Shown piece after piece: positions 23,443 through 33,551 of a stretch of 64,000 nucleotides of DNA (position 1 is its first letter; each line of letters begins with the position of its first letter). A program made the position numbers and the translations under genes. Under the pieces are notes generated by a model. The model saw only the letters and a list, made by a program, of their open reading frames with translations, made no database searches and had not been told where the DNA came from. The stretch comes from Rosa chinensis (Eukaryota; Streptophyta; Magnoliopsida; Rosales; Rosaceae), in assembly GCF_002994745.2 (NCBI RefSeq), contig NC_037088.1, positions 63,134,397-63,198,396 on the forward strand, read 5' to 3'.

Positions 23443-23973
23443 TTACTCCTTTGGAGGAGCGGTATGCGGGCGAGTGGCAGCCCTTTTGCTGGTTTCAGCC
23501 TCCGGAGGAGAGTTCTCATGGTGTGATGCAGTAGTGTCCTTGCGAGGAAACCCAGGAGGATAACTCTGCAAGTTATTGACTTCCTGAGCAAGCTTGTTTA
23601 TTACAGTGTGACAGCAGATCAAAGAGCATTTCATCTCAGAGATGTAATCGATCATGCAATTGACTCTCCAATCTGTCACCATAATATCATCGCGGAGAGA
23701 GGAGCGCAAATCATCAATCGAATCCGACAAGCTTTCCAGGGTGGCCATAGGGCGAGGAGCACGAGCAGCTGGTGAGGAAGAAGACTCTCCGGGATGCAGT
23801 CTGGGAGAGCGACGAGGCAGAGGAGGGGGACTGCGGGTACGCTCGCGGATAGGATGATGGTCCCCTGGACCAGTAAGCCCAGCTCTAGTGGCCGCTTGAC
23901 GACCTTCTTCTTCCAAAGAGAGAGCACGGCGTTGATTGACGCCCCTGCGAGGGGTAACCTTGGTTCGATCCAT
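23443..23973 (-). CDS. LARD ORF, unrecognised Arg/Pro/Ser-rich protein
   Basis: This is the only sizeable ORF in element orientation: 176 aa from MDRTKVTPRRGVN. An ATG 13 codons upstream is also in frame. The first half is basic and rich in Arg, Pro and Ser (TRSPPPLPRRSPRL). The second half has heptad-like helical stretches (LESLSDSIDDLRSSLRDD) and a Cys pair (LICCH). I do not recognise a family. It could be a relic of a gag-like ORF, or an accessory ORF as in Tat/Ogre elements. Confidence 0.35.
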   Translation of the reverse strand: MDRTKVTPRRGVNQRRALSLEEEGRQAATRAGLTGPGDHHPIRERTRSPPPLPRRSPRLHPGESSSSPAARAPRPMATLESLSDSIDDLRSSLRDDIMVTDWRVNCMIDYISEMKCSLICCHTVINKLAQEVNNLQSYPPGFPRKDTTASHHENSPPEAETSKRAATRPHTAPPKE

Positions 23974-24169
23974 GAGGAAGTAGAAGGAATTTGAAACTGC
24001 ACGCTTAGACAAACCTTAGTAAAATCTGGAGGAGACAAAAAAGGATGTATATATGAAGCACAAAATAGGGTAGAAATCTCAACAAGCACAGGGTTTTAAC
24101 AAAGCTTCTCCGGGAAGGAGAAGAGTTATGACAGTTCACGGCCCAAGAAACACGTATGCACATGAAAAA

Positions 24170-24384
24170 CTCCCCCACGCGTAAATATTCCTTTCTTTTC
24201 CGTGATTTACGGCAATTAGGTCTGCTTTCGGCTGTAACTTGTCTGTCACAACTCCTCGAGAACCGTTTGGTTCCCCCACGCGTCCTTTCTTTCCTTAATT
24301 TACGGCAATCATACCTGCTTTCGGCTGTAGCTTATCTGTCACAGCTCCTCGAGATCAGTTTGGTTCCCCCACGTGTCCTTCACG
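24170..24384 (+). repeat. Tandem repeats upstream of the WUS-like gene
   Basis: Two units of about 92-102 bp begin TCCCCCACGCGT (24170 and 24272). Each holds TTACGGCAAT, CTGCTTTCGGCTGTA and CTCCTCGAGA. A third partial unit starts TCCCCCACGTGT at 24365. CACGTG at 24370 is a G-box-type site. Confidence 0.75.
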
Positions 24385-24483
24385 AGCCAACAGCTTTTCC
24401 GTGTTTTCGGTTGACTTTAATCCAACGCATAGATTTAATCTCAGAGATCGTCGATCCAACGGTGGAGATCTACTTACTCGTTC

Positions 24484-24491
24484 TATAAATA
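24484..24491 (+). promoter_or_regulatory. TATA box of the WUS-like gene
   Basis: TATAAATA is 111 bp upstream of the ATG at 24602, followed by a pyrimidine-rich leader. The placement is typical of a plant core promoter and shows that the captured segment included more than coding sequence. Confidence 0.6.
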
Positions 24492-24601
24492 GGTGCATTC
24501 TGAGCGACTGTTCACTCCAAAAGAAAATTCTTCCGAGTTCCAGCCTTTCTCTCTCAACCCTTCAACCTTTCTTTCGAAACTCAAATCCTTTCTTCATCAA
24601 C

Positions 24602-25252
24602 ATGGAACCACGAACTTTGCAACTAATGGAGTTACAAACCCAGCAACAAATGGAATTACAAGCCCAGCAACCAACCGAGGAGGGAGGAATCATCCAAGCA
24701 GCCGGGAGTAGTAACCGGTGGGCTCCCACACCGCCTCAACTAAGAATCCTCAAGGGCCTTTACTATGATAAGGGTTTTAAGTACCCAACTCCAGAGCAGA
24801 TTCAAGAGATCTGCCTTCATCTGAAATAGTATGGGCAGATCGAGGATAAGAACGTCTTCTTTTGGTTCCAGAACCTCAAGGCTAGTGAGAGGCAGAAGTT
24901 GAAGGAATTTCGGAACGTTCGGGTTGGTGGCTCTCTCGATCTCAATTTTGGATCCACTAGTTCTACTGATGATGGTAGGTCCATTGATCTAAACTTTGGT
25001 TCTACTAGTACTGACAGATCCATTGATCTAAATTTTGGGTCACGTGTCGGCTATGGTGTTGATGGATCGATCATGGAACAACGAGGAGAATATCACCAGG
25101 AGATTGAAACCCTTCCACTATTCCCCATGCATGGTGAGGACATCTTTGGCAACATGAAGACTACTTCCGAGGGAGGTAGCGGTTATGGCGGTGGCTCTCG
25201 CATTTCCCTTGAGCTCAGCCTCAACTCCTACGGAAATGCAGACATAGCTTAG
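24602..25252 (+). pseudogene. WUSCHEL-like homeobox gene captured in the LARD (one TAG in the homeodomain)
   Basis: A single frame of 217 codons, with no intron needed, starts MEPRTLQLMELQ. TAG at 24827-24829 (codon 76) is the only stop before the end. The WOX homeodomain runs from about residue 38 (RWAPTPPQLRILKGLYY) to about 100 (KNVFFWFQNLKASERQK). The usual NHKAR of helix 3 is NLKAS here, so two conserved residues are changed. Then come three tandem (L/I)DLNFGS segments (25 aa apart or less). The WUS box TLPLFPMH and a C-terminal EAR-type LELSLN follow. WUS box plus C-terminal EAR is the WUS-clade signature. The usual protein is nearer 290 aa, so the middle is shortened. In plants WUS maintains shoot stem cells as a transcriptional regulator. 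The gene is antisense to its host element. Confidence 0.85.
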
Positions 25253-25263
25253 TATAGAGTATT

Positions 25264-25297
25264 TTTATTATTATTATTATTATTTTTTTTTTTTTTG
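25264..25297. repeat. (TTA)n / poly-T tract after the WUS-like gene
   Basis: ATTATTATTATT followed by about 15 T. It may mark the downstream edge of the captured segment. Confidence 0.6.
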
Positions 25298-25411
25298 TAA
25301 ATAGCTGAATTTAAGAAGACTGAATAAATGCAGTTTTTTTTTTTTAATATAAAGGACTCAAAAATAAAAGACAAAAATATATATAGGACTCAAAATGAAA
25401 GACAAAAATAT

Positions 25412-25622
25412 AAATCCCTTTCTCCACACTTAAATATTGCATTATCCTCAATGTAATCAATTAAAAGCATGCAATGAAATAAGTAAGCATAGATAGAAGA
25501 CATTTACGAAAACAAATCCTAAAAAAAACAAAAGAGAAAAATTGAAAAATAAAAAGAAATAGGGAAAGAGAAAGCAAATCTGATTATATTCTGAATTGGG
25601 TTGCCTCCCAAGTAGCGCTTGT
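25412..25622 (-). repeat. LARD internal module, copy 2
   Basis: CTCCACACTTAA, GCATTATCCTCAATGTA and GGGTTGCCTCCCAAGTAGCG in the same order and spacing as at 23186-23405. Confidence 0.65.
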
Positions 25623-26411
25623 ATTTTACGTCTTGCAGCCAGACGGTACCTACATTAAATAAAGTTAGTAACTATAATTAACAAAGAAATACAAAATAAA
25701 AACAAGTATAACTATTAATTACAAACTACAAGTATAATTAACAAGTATATTGTACATAAGACACAAGTTAAGTACACAAGTGAGTTTAAAACGTGAAAAG
25801 TATTTTTACAAGTTTAAAGTGTGAAACAACAAAATAATTTACACGTATAGAGTATTCACAAGTATTTCTTTTGTTATAAACATTATTGATATCGAATCAA
25901 ATTCCAAGCGGTAAATCAAGTGCACGTGCGGCCCAAGTATAGTCGCCTAGACACAAACTCCCTTTCAAATCGTTTGGGCAACCTTACTGAAATGGCCAGG
26001 TGGGGGAGGACGAACACGAGAGGAAAAATCCATTTTGGCATGAGCTACTCCCACATAGTGGTTTAGGCCCATTTGCAAGCACTTCTGGATTCAAAAACCC
26101 GTCATAAACGTTGTCCCCTTCCTAGACACCATTTCACATAGACTTTCTTACTAAGATGAAAAAGTTCATAAGTGTGAAGACAGTTCAACAAGTGTTAATA
26201 AAGGCCGCCCTCAACCTTAAGGGACCTGAGCTAGGTACCAATAAGGGGTTTAGGCCAATATTAACAAAAGAGACTTCACCTATTCCTCTCAATTTACAAC
26301 CTACAATTAAAATTCGTGTTCAATAATATAAATAAAATTTAAACTAAGTTTTAAACAATTTATATACAACAAATATATACAATAAATGACACAATTTAGC
26401 AAGTGATTTTT

Positions 26412-26432
26412 CAATCCCCGGCAACGGCGCCA
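26412..26432 (-). other. LARD primer binding site
   Basis: Sense TGGCGCCGTTGCCGGGGA and two or three more bases, five bases inside the 5' LTR. The TGG start fits pairing with a tRNA CCA end. Tat/Ogre elements use this type of site, reported as complementary to tRNA-Arg. Confidence 0.75.
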
Positions 26433-26437
26433 AAAAT

Positions 26438-28399
26438 TGACGCGCTAAAAGCAAGCGCATAATTTAACCCTGAAATATCGTTAGTAGTATAAGCAAATAG
26501 GGATCGTTCTATTCCGGGGATTGAGGGTACACCTGTCATTGTGAAACAAATAAAGAAAAGTATTATTTACAAAAATAAAATAAAGAATAAATATATACAA
26601 GTGAACAAAAATAAGGGGGGGTTTAGGATTCTTAAAATTAAAATTAAAATAAATAAAATAAAGAAAACGTAAAAACATATATACAAGGGTGGAACGCAAG
26701 GAACAAAGATCAAAATCAATTCCATGTAATCAAATTCGATTCAAACCCTATAATTGTTCTTCCAAGTCATGAGAGAGGAGTTGATCATGTGAAACATTCG
26801 AAAGCAAATGATTTCCCATATTTTACTTTTCAATGCTAATTAACCTAAGCGAAAGCACCTAGATTAATCCTATCAAACATGCAATCAAACCCTAGAAAGC
26901 TAGTCAATCATGTCATGTTTAACGCATTACACATAGAGAAAGGCTATCAACTCAAGTGTACAACTTAGTATGAATAAGTTCACCTAATTGCAATCCTCTT
27001 CAATTGAATTCGATTTTTGTCCAAAACCTTTACTACTTTGATTCAAGTTTACACAAAACGAAAAGTCGATTTCATGTTCTTAAACCTAGCACCAATTACA
27101 TGCAAATCCTATAAGTGTCGACCCAAATAAGATAAACATATAAAAGTTTTCTATCAAGCAAATTCAATCGAACAAACTTACATAAGCAACTTAGAATCAC
27201 AATTATGGAATTCGAAAACTTTATTTAAACATAGAAGTTGGGTTTAAACTTTACCCTAAACATTATTGTTAACTAGAAACAAGTTCATATGAATTCAAAC
27301 AAGGAAAACAAAAGATCATTACAAGGAAAAAGAATGAATTACACCGTGAGGGGAGATGGAGATGGAGAGCTAGATGGTTGGATCTTGAATCTTGGAAGCA
27401 AGCCTTCAAGGTGGATGATGGAGGATATGATCTTCACGGCTCCTTCTTCTTCTTCCTCTCCTTGCTTGAAAACGCAGAACTTTGCAACTAGAGAATGGAG
27501 AAGGACAATGGAAAGGAAATGGAGAGACAAAGAAGATGAGATGGATGAAGGAATTGGTGTTATGGATTCAGGAATTGGTGACTAAGGAAAATGGAGAGGA
27601 AATGGTGAGACAAGGAGATGAAATGGATGAAGGAATTGGTGACTAAGGAAAATGGAGAGGAAATGGTGAGACAAGGAGATGAAATGGATGAAGGAATATA
27701 TTTTAGAGTGAGAGGAGAAGGTGTTTATATAGAGAAGAGAAAGAAGAGTGAAATTGGAAAAGATGGAGTAAATTAGTGTGAGTAATGATGGAGAAAACAT
27801 GATGATTACACCCTAAAACATGGAATGTTTTTGGGTGATGATGATGATGGATTTCCTACTCATTTACTTCAATTTTATCTCCACCGAAAGTTTAGATTCT
27901 GCCCAAGACTTCTTCATAACAAATATTCCCCATGAATGTAGATTACTGTGGTAAAATTTCAGAATGTATTGCCATGTGGTTGGGCCGGAAATGCTGCTGG
28001 ACCTCTTACAGGTCCAGTTTTCCAGTTTTGCTTCTGTAGAAAATTGGGCTGATTGTTTGAATGCCTTCCACTCATAGTTTGCTCTGGCACTCTTCATAAG
28101 AAATGATCCTTGGGCTTTCTAGAATGAATCTGGAAAGTTTCAACTCATTTGAAGTTCGGATGGTTAGTCTGCCACTCCTCATTTCTTGTCTAGCTCGCTT
28201 TCTCATTGGCTCAATTTCTCAAAGACACGCTTTCTCAGGCCAAAATGCTCATTTTAGGGCCAAACAGCTCATTTCATCATCATCTACTCCAATGTACCTA
28301 AAAAATAGAAATTGAGTTAAAAATTCATTCGTTAAGGAATTAGCTAAGCAAAATATGAGGAATTAACTATTAAAATACCGCATTAAAATGCTCCTATCA
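26438..28399 (-). repeat. LARD 5' LTR (1,962 bp)
   Basis: Pairs with 19299-21419. Has one 79-bp unit instead of three. Confidence 0.95.
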
Positions 28400-28469
28400 T
28401 TAACATGAATCAATGGTTCTCATATTTGATCAGACAAAAAAAAAAAATTCTCTGCTTTACTGATAAGTA

Positions 28470-28599
28470 CTATCTTTGCAAATGTTATGATCTACCTGCT
28501 GAGAAGTTCTTGTAATTGGGCCAAGCAGTACTGATTGTATGCTACCTCCTGAGCGTATCTCCAGCCATGCCTATCCCACGGTGACAGATAAAGCCCGAA
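28470..28599 (-). pseudogene. Fucosidase copy A, remnant of exon 1
   Basis: 28496-28599 matches the end of exon 1 of copy B (YLAQLQELLSR and its donor). Intron 1 sequence TTGCAAATGTTATGATCTAC is on its left. Homology stops after AAGCCCGA at 28598. The first roughly 440 bases of exon 1 are missing, and a CYP704 fragment begins about 25 bp further on. Confidence 0.85.
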
Positions 28600-28622
28600 C
28601 TCCCGAAGTCATTGCCAGCCAC

Positions 28623-29165
28623 ATGTCAAAAGGGGTACATGGTGGTATACCAATCTTATGCAATGGGAAGGATGAAATCTCTATGGGGAGATGATGCCAA
28701 AGAGTTTCAGCCAGAGAGATGGCTCGATGAAAATGATCTTCTCAAGGATGAAAGCCCTTATAAATTCACAGCTTTCAGTGTAAGAACAGATATTGAAATC
28801 ACTCCGACACTCACTGCTAGCTGTTGCACATTTTGTTAAAACATAAATAAAAAGAAGCTCTTTTCAAAAAAGAAAAAGAAGCTACATAATATATGTGATT
28901 TTTAATGAGATTTTGTTATCACACGCAGGCCGGTCCAAGAATTTGTCAAGGAAATGATCATTCTTATATGCAGATGAAGATATTTTCTGCTGTGCTTTTA
29001 GGCAGCTATATATTCAAGCTAGCTGAGGAGAAAAGAGTGGTCACTTTCAAGACCACTGTCAGCTTCCTAATTGATGGAGGCCTCCATGTTCATGCATCCC
29101 CAAGATCAGGTCCCATGTTTTATAACTACATTGCATCCCTTGTCTTGTCTATGTTATCCTCTTAA
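28623..29165 (+). pseudogene. CYP704-like fragment, copy A' (exons 5 and 6 only)
   Basis: The exon 5 part reads VVYQSYAMGRMKSLWGDD and PERWLDEN. The exon 6 part (from 28930) reads AGPRICQGNDHSYMQMK, so the heme loop is kept but LG has become QG. The end runs past the normal stop into SGPMFYNY through a shift. Exons 1-4 are absent. It is joined almost directly to fucosidase A exon 1, which shows a rearrangement in the tandem array. Confidence 0.85.
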
Positions 29166-30830
29166 TTAGTAGTGTTCAAGAGCCTGATCATCTTCATACT
29201 TTGCGATCGATCAATGATAGCATTGCTTGATGGTTATCTTTCCATCACCATAAGGGATATTATTGATATTTAGTTTACCTATGGTTCATTACTTTATTTG
29301 TAACTAGCCTTTTGACTGCAAGGAGAGCAACACAGATTAAACCTATAATATTTCATCTTAGCACCAAAGCAAATCAGGAAAAACAAAACCCAGAAAAAAA
29401 AAAAAATTGTTCTCTTGCTAGATAATAAAAATTGAGAGTTGAGAATCAAGAATTACCAGAATTTGATAATCAAAGGCCAACCATTACATTCTCTGCTCTT
29501 GTGTCTCTCTTCTGCAAGTGATCTTCTTTCGTCCTCGATCAACCACCCTTTCCCTCTTTAACATAAACTGTTAATGGGTCAATAGCCGACAACACCATCG
29601 TTCATCTTCTCCTCGTTGGCCACAAAGCACATTCTGCAACCGTATGAAAACTCATGATTAGGGATTAGGACCCGTGTCCGCAAAGATTTAGATTTGTTTG
29701 GCATCGATTTGTTGAACCCAACTTGTAGTACGTTGTCACCGGATACCGTATTCCATCGAGGGAAAAATCCGTCGAGGCTGTGTTGGGAAACGTACTGGCC
29801 GGGAACTATTCCTATGATCCTTCATCAAACTCTTACAGATAAATGCAGATGACATGGGTTCTAGAAGGATCTGGGTAGTTAATCACTACATATCTCGACC
29901 AATATTTTTGAGATGGGATGACATAAATCTTCAGATTTCGCAGTTTCGCTATTCCACCATAGTTTTCTAAGATCTGAAAGTTTCCTCATCGCCTTCGTCG
30001 TCTGAAAGTTGAAAGCCTTCATCATCTTCGACCACACCATGCATCCTTCTGACTGATCATCACGTACACACCTCCATATATATTTGACCAACCACTTCCC
30101 TTCACCATGGAAGGATGTGCTCTGTGAAGAGGAAACCCCCCTGCTTTGTTCATTAACCAGAGCTTTCTTTCATCGGTGAGATGAAGATGAAGATGAAGAG
30201 ACGGTGACGTCTCGTGGCTTCAAGAAAACACTTGGCTATAATGTTCTCGTGTGAGAATTGATCCATTAATCCGCACATTTTTTTACCTTGACCACCAATT
30301 AACTAACCCATAACAACAGTCAACTGCGAAATTACCCCTACTTTCAGCCATTCTGTGGCGTAAGGAGAGCCACGTCGAGGTCCTTTTGTTGGCGGCTGTA
30401 AGTTACAGCCTGCGTATTCTAGCCGCCTCCTTCTATCTAGAACTCTAGTTAGAAACTCATAAGCTAGCTTCACTATTTAGTCAGAGCAATGTAGAAAACC
30501 TTTCGTGATAAGGAATGTGCGATGGAGATTTGGCTAGCCATGTCATTTCTTTCCAAATCAGACCAACAGGCTAGGTTAATTGCATCGGGATGGAGATTTG
30601 GCCTGCCCGTCATTTCTTTCTAAGTCAGACCAACAGGTTAGGTTCAATGATTCATCGGTCCCATATATGTATTATTGGAGTGGAGCCTTGTTCACTTCAT
30701 ATATTATTGTTCAGTAACTGCCGAGTTCCCATGCATATATCCAGTTTGCGATAGTTGGATAGGAGTCGGCACAAACAGAATAGCTTTCTTCCTTCTTCTG
30801 CTACTATAATCTTCATCGATCAACACCGTC
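29166..30830. other. Intergenic region upstream of CYP704 copy B
   Basis: No convincing gene. Short ORFs only (for example a 70-aa one at 29879-30091, minus) without recognisable domains. It includes the palindrome GGCTGTAAGTTACAGCC at 30394-30410 and the direct duplication listed separately. Confidence 0.5.
30521..30644 (+). repeat. Direct duplication in the CYP704 copy B upstream region
   Basis: Units 30521-30577 and 30589-30644, each starting GATGGAGATTTGGC and ending GGTTAGGTT or GGCTAGGTT. They lie 190-310 bp before the ATG. Confidence 0.75.
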
Positions 30831-32982
30831 ATGGATCTTGCTTCCACGGCGGTATCATTAAGTTTAGCGTTACTTTTAGCTGTAGTTGTGGCCCGAAAAT
30901 TGCGTGCCAAGAACAAGAGATACCATCCGGTCGCCGGAACTTTCGTGCACCAAGTTATCAACTTCCCTAGGCTGCACCATTACATGACTGAGCTTGCATG
31001 CAAGTACAAAACTTACAGGATGCTCGACTTGTTCAAAGGTGCGGTTTACACAGCAGATCCTGCAAATGTGGAATATGTGCTCAAAACAAACTTCACTAAT
31101 TATGGCAAGGTATGATGTGTATGTAATGTTTAAATATATAGAAGTTAAATTTATACGTATGTGCCATTCAAGTTGTATTTCCAACATGCTGCAGGGGGCG
31201 TATATATACAGCATTATATCAGATGTTGTGGGCGATGGGATCTTCGCAGTGGATGGGGGAAAATGGCAGCATCAGAGGAAGGTGATGAGTGCTGAATTCT
31301 CAACAAAAGTAGTGAGAGACTTCAGCTGTGCAGTTTTCAAAACTAATGCAGTTAAACTTGCTGGCATAATTTATGAAGCTGCAACCAGCAAGCAAGCAAT
31401 AGAGATCCAAGTATGTTTGCAACGTTTCTGTGTTTCACTAATCACATTGAATTGTCATTATATAAGACATACAGGCCCATTGAGCACTTCAGTGTTACTC
31501 AAATAAAAGCCATTGAGGACTTGTATGTGAAACATGCATGTACTTAAGGTTCAATTGTTATATTTGTTTTGGTTTTTTTGGTCTTAAGTTGTTATATCTA
31601 TTTGATATATCATAAATCTTGTGTTTTGTGGAAGGATTTGTTTATGAAAGCAACGTTAGACTCAATCATCAAGATTCTACTTGGTATCGAACTAGACAGC
31701 ATGAGTGGAAAAGATGAAGAAGGCAACCGGTTTTCCCATGCTTTTGAATCGGAGCAAGAAGCTGCCTTGTATCGTTTATTTGATGTATTCTGGAAGATCA
31801 AACGCTTCTTAAACATCGGTAAGGAAGCAGAGCTAAAGAAAAACCTCAAAGTGGTTGATCAATTTGTGTATAAATTAATCAATAGCAAGATTGAAACTTT
31901 CCAGAATCCAGAAGTCAACCTATTGGTGAGTTACCTTCCATGTCATCCTGTTTGTTATTGCTTATAGAGTGAATTAGTTTGGTACTTTGTCATTACTAAT
32001 GTAATGAGGATTAATGGCAGCTGAAGAAAAGAGATTTGGTTTCAAGGCGTTTGGAATTGAAAGATACTGATCCAAAGTACCTCAGAGACATAGTCCTCTG
32101 TGTTACTGTTGCTGGACAAGACACGACAGCTAGCTCTCTTTCATGGTTTGTTTATATGATGTGCAAGCATCTTCACATACAAGAAAAAATTGCACAGGAA
32201 GTTAGAGAAGTAATAAATTTGGAAGATAATTCTAGTATTGATGAGCTTGCAGCAAGCCTTGATCAAGAAGCCCTTGACAAAATGCAATATCTACATGCTG
32301 CTTTAAGTGAAACAATCAGACTCTATCCTTCAGTTCCAATGGTAAGTAAATCTAATATGCATCAATTGATTCAAGCAATGTTACAATTCATCACATTTCT
32401 GGATTGAATCTCGTATTCTACTTCTTAGCAAGTTGTTTGTGTGATGCTGCCATTTATAGAACATGAGGATGTGCTTTTCTGATGACACCTGGCCCGATGG
32501 ATATAGTGTCAGAAAAGGGGACCTGGTGGTATACCAACCTTATGCAATGGGAAGGATGAAATCTCTATGGGGAGATGATGCAGAAGAGTTTCGGCCAGAG
32601 AGATGGCTCGATGAAAATGGTCTTTTCCAGGACGAAAGCCCTTACAAATTCATAGCCTTCAGCGTAAGAAAAGATATTGAAATCACTCATTCACTCACTG
32701 CTAGCTGTTGCACATCTTGTTAAAACATAAAGGAAAAGAAGCTACTTAATGTGATTTATGATGAGATTCTGTGATTACATGCAGGCTGGTCCAAGAATTT
32801 GTCTTGGAAAGGAACACGCATATACGCAAATGAAGATATTTTCTGCTGTGCTTTTATGCAGCTATATATTCAAGCTAGCTGATGAGAAAAAAATTGCCAA
32901 TTACAAGACCATGGTCACCCTACCAATTGATGGAGGTCTCTATGTGCATGCCTCCCCAAGATTATGGCATGCGAGACCTTAA
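30831..32982 (+). CDS. Cytochrome P450, CYP704 type (intact, six exons)
   Basis: Exons 30831-31109, 31195-31410, 31635-31925, 32021-32341, 32460-32663 and 32785-32982. All introns are GT-AG and all junctions are in phase 0, giving 502 aa. An N-terminal membrane anchor (STAVSLSLALLLAVVVA, residues about 5-21) places it on the ER. Key motifs: I-helix AGQDTTA, K-helix ETIR, PERW, and heme loop FSAGPRICLG with the cysteine ligand. The closest family I recognise is CYP704 (CYP704C-like), whose characterised members hydroxylate long-chain fatty acids for pollen wall or cutin. The substrate here is not shown by sequence. It is head-to-tail with pseudogene copy A, and its 3' end faces fucosidase B 570 bp away. 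Confidence 0.93.
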
Positions 32983-33551
32983 ATCCCATGTGCCATAGCT
33001 ACTTCAGTGCGTCACTGGTCTTTCTATATATGTAAACTGCTTTGCCTAGTAGTGTTCAAGTGCCTTGTCATCTTCATACTGTAATCATAAAAGTTTGCCT
33101 GATAAATGATGCAACAATAGAGAAGTATTATTTGAGGAAGACCTTTAGTGATATGGATAATAATTTCACCAATTAACCATCTGGACTGCGGTTAATTGGC
33201 ATAACAGACCCCATAAGAACGAATGTGAATTCTTTTCTCTCAGCATCAGGCGGAGTTTTCACCTTTCACTATGCCATATAGAAACTTGGTGGTCACCTTT
33301 TGTGTGGCAATAGATCAAACAAGATATTTCAAACATTAGAAAAGCAGGAGATGGATAAAGAGAAAGATCCGCATGAAAATGTCTTTCTATTGTTTCTGGC
33401 CTGAGAACAGAATACAAGGCATTTCAAACAGATCAGCAGAGAATGGGCACCAAAAAGTGCAGAAATATATGTTTAAAGACAAAAGAGTTAACAACTTAAA
33501 CATGGTGCTGTTTTTGTTTTTGTTTATTCCTAACTTTACATATCAAAGTAG

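Larger units (their letters stand above)
19299..28399 (-). mobile_element. Large non-autonomous LTR retrotransposon (LARD) carrying a WUSCHEL-like gene
   Basis: LTRs of 2,121 bp (19299-21419) and 1,962 bp (26438-28399) flank a 5,018-bp interior. The target duplication is TTAAC (19294-19298 and 28400-28404). Element ends are TGATAGGAG...GCGTCA on the minus strand. The primer site TGGCGCCGTTGCC lies beside the right-hand LTR, which sets minus orientation, and a polypurine tract GTGTGGGGG beside the left-hand one. This primer site is the kind seen in plant Ty3/gypsy Tat/Ogre elements. No gag, protease, RT or integrase was found, so movement needs a helper element. Apart from tandem-repeat number, the LTRs differ at roughly 8-9 sites, so the insertion is young. 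It sits in intron 1 of fucosidase A. Confidence 0.9.

Noticed and set aside
30394..30410. Palindrome GGCTGTAAGTTACAGCC in the CYP704 upstream region
   Set aside because: A single short palindrome without a conserved copy or partner; no function can be argued.
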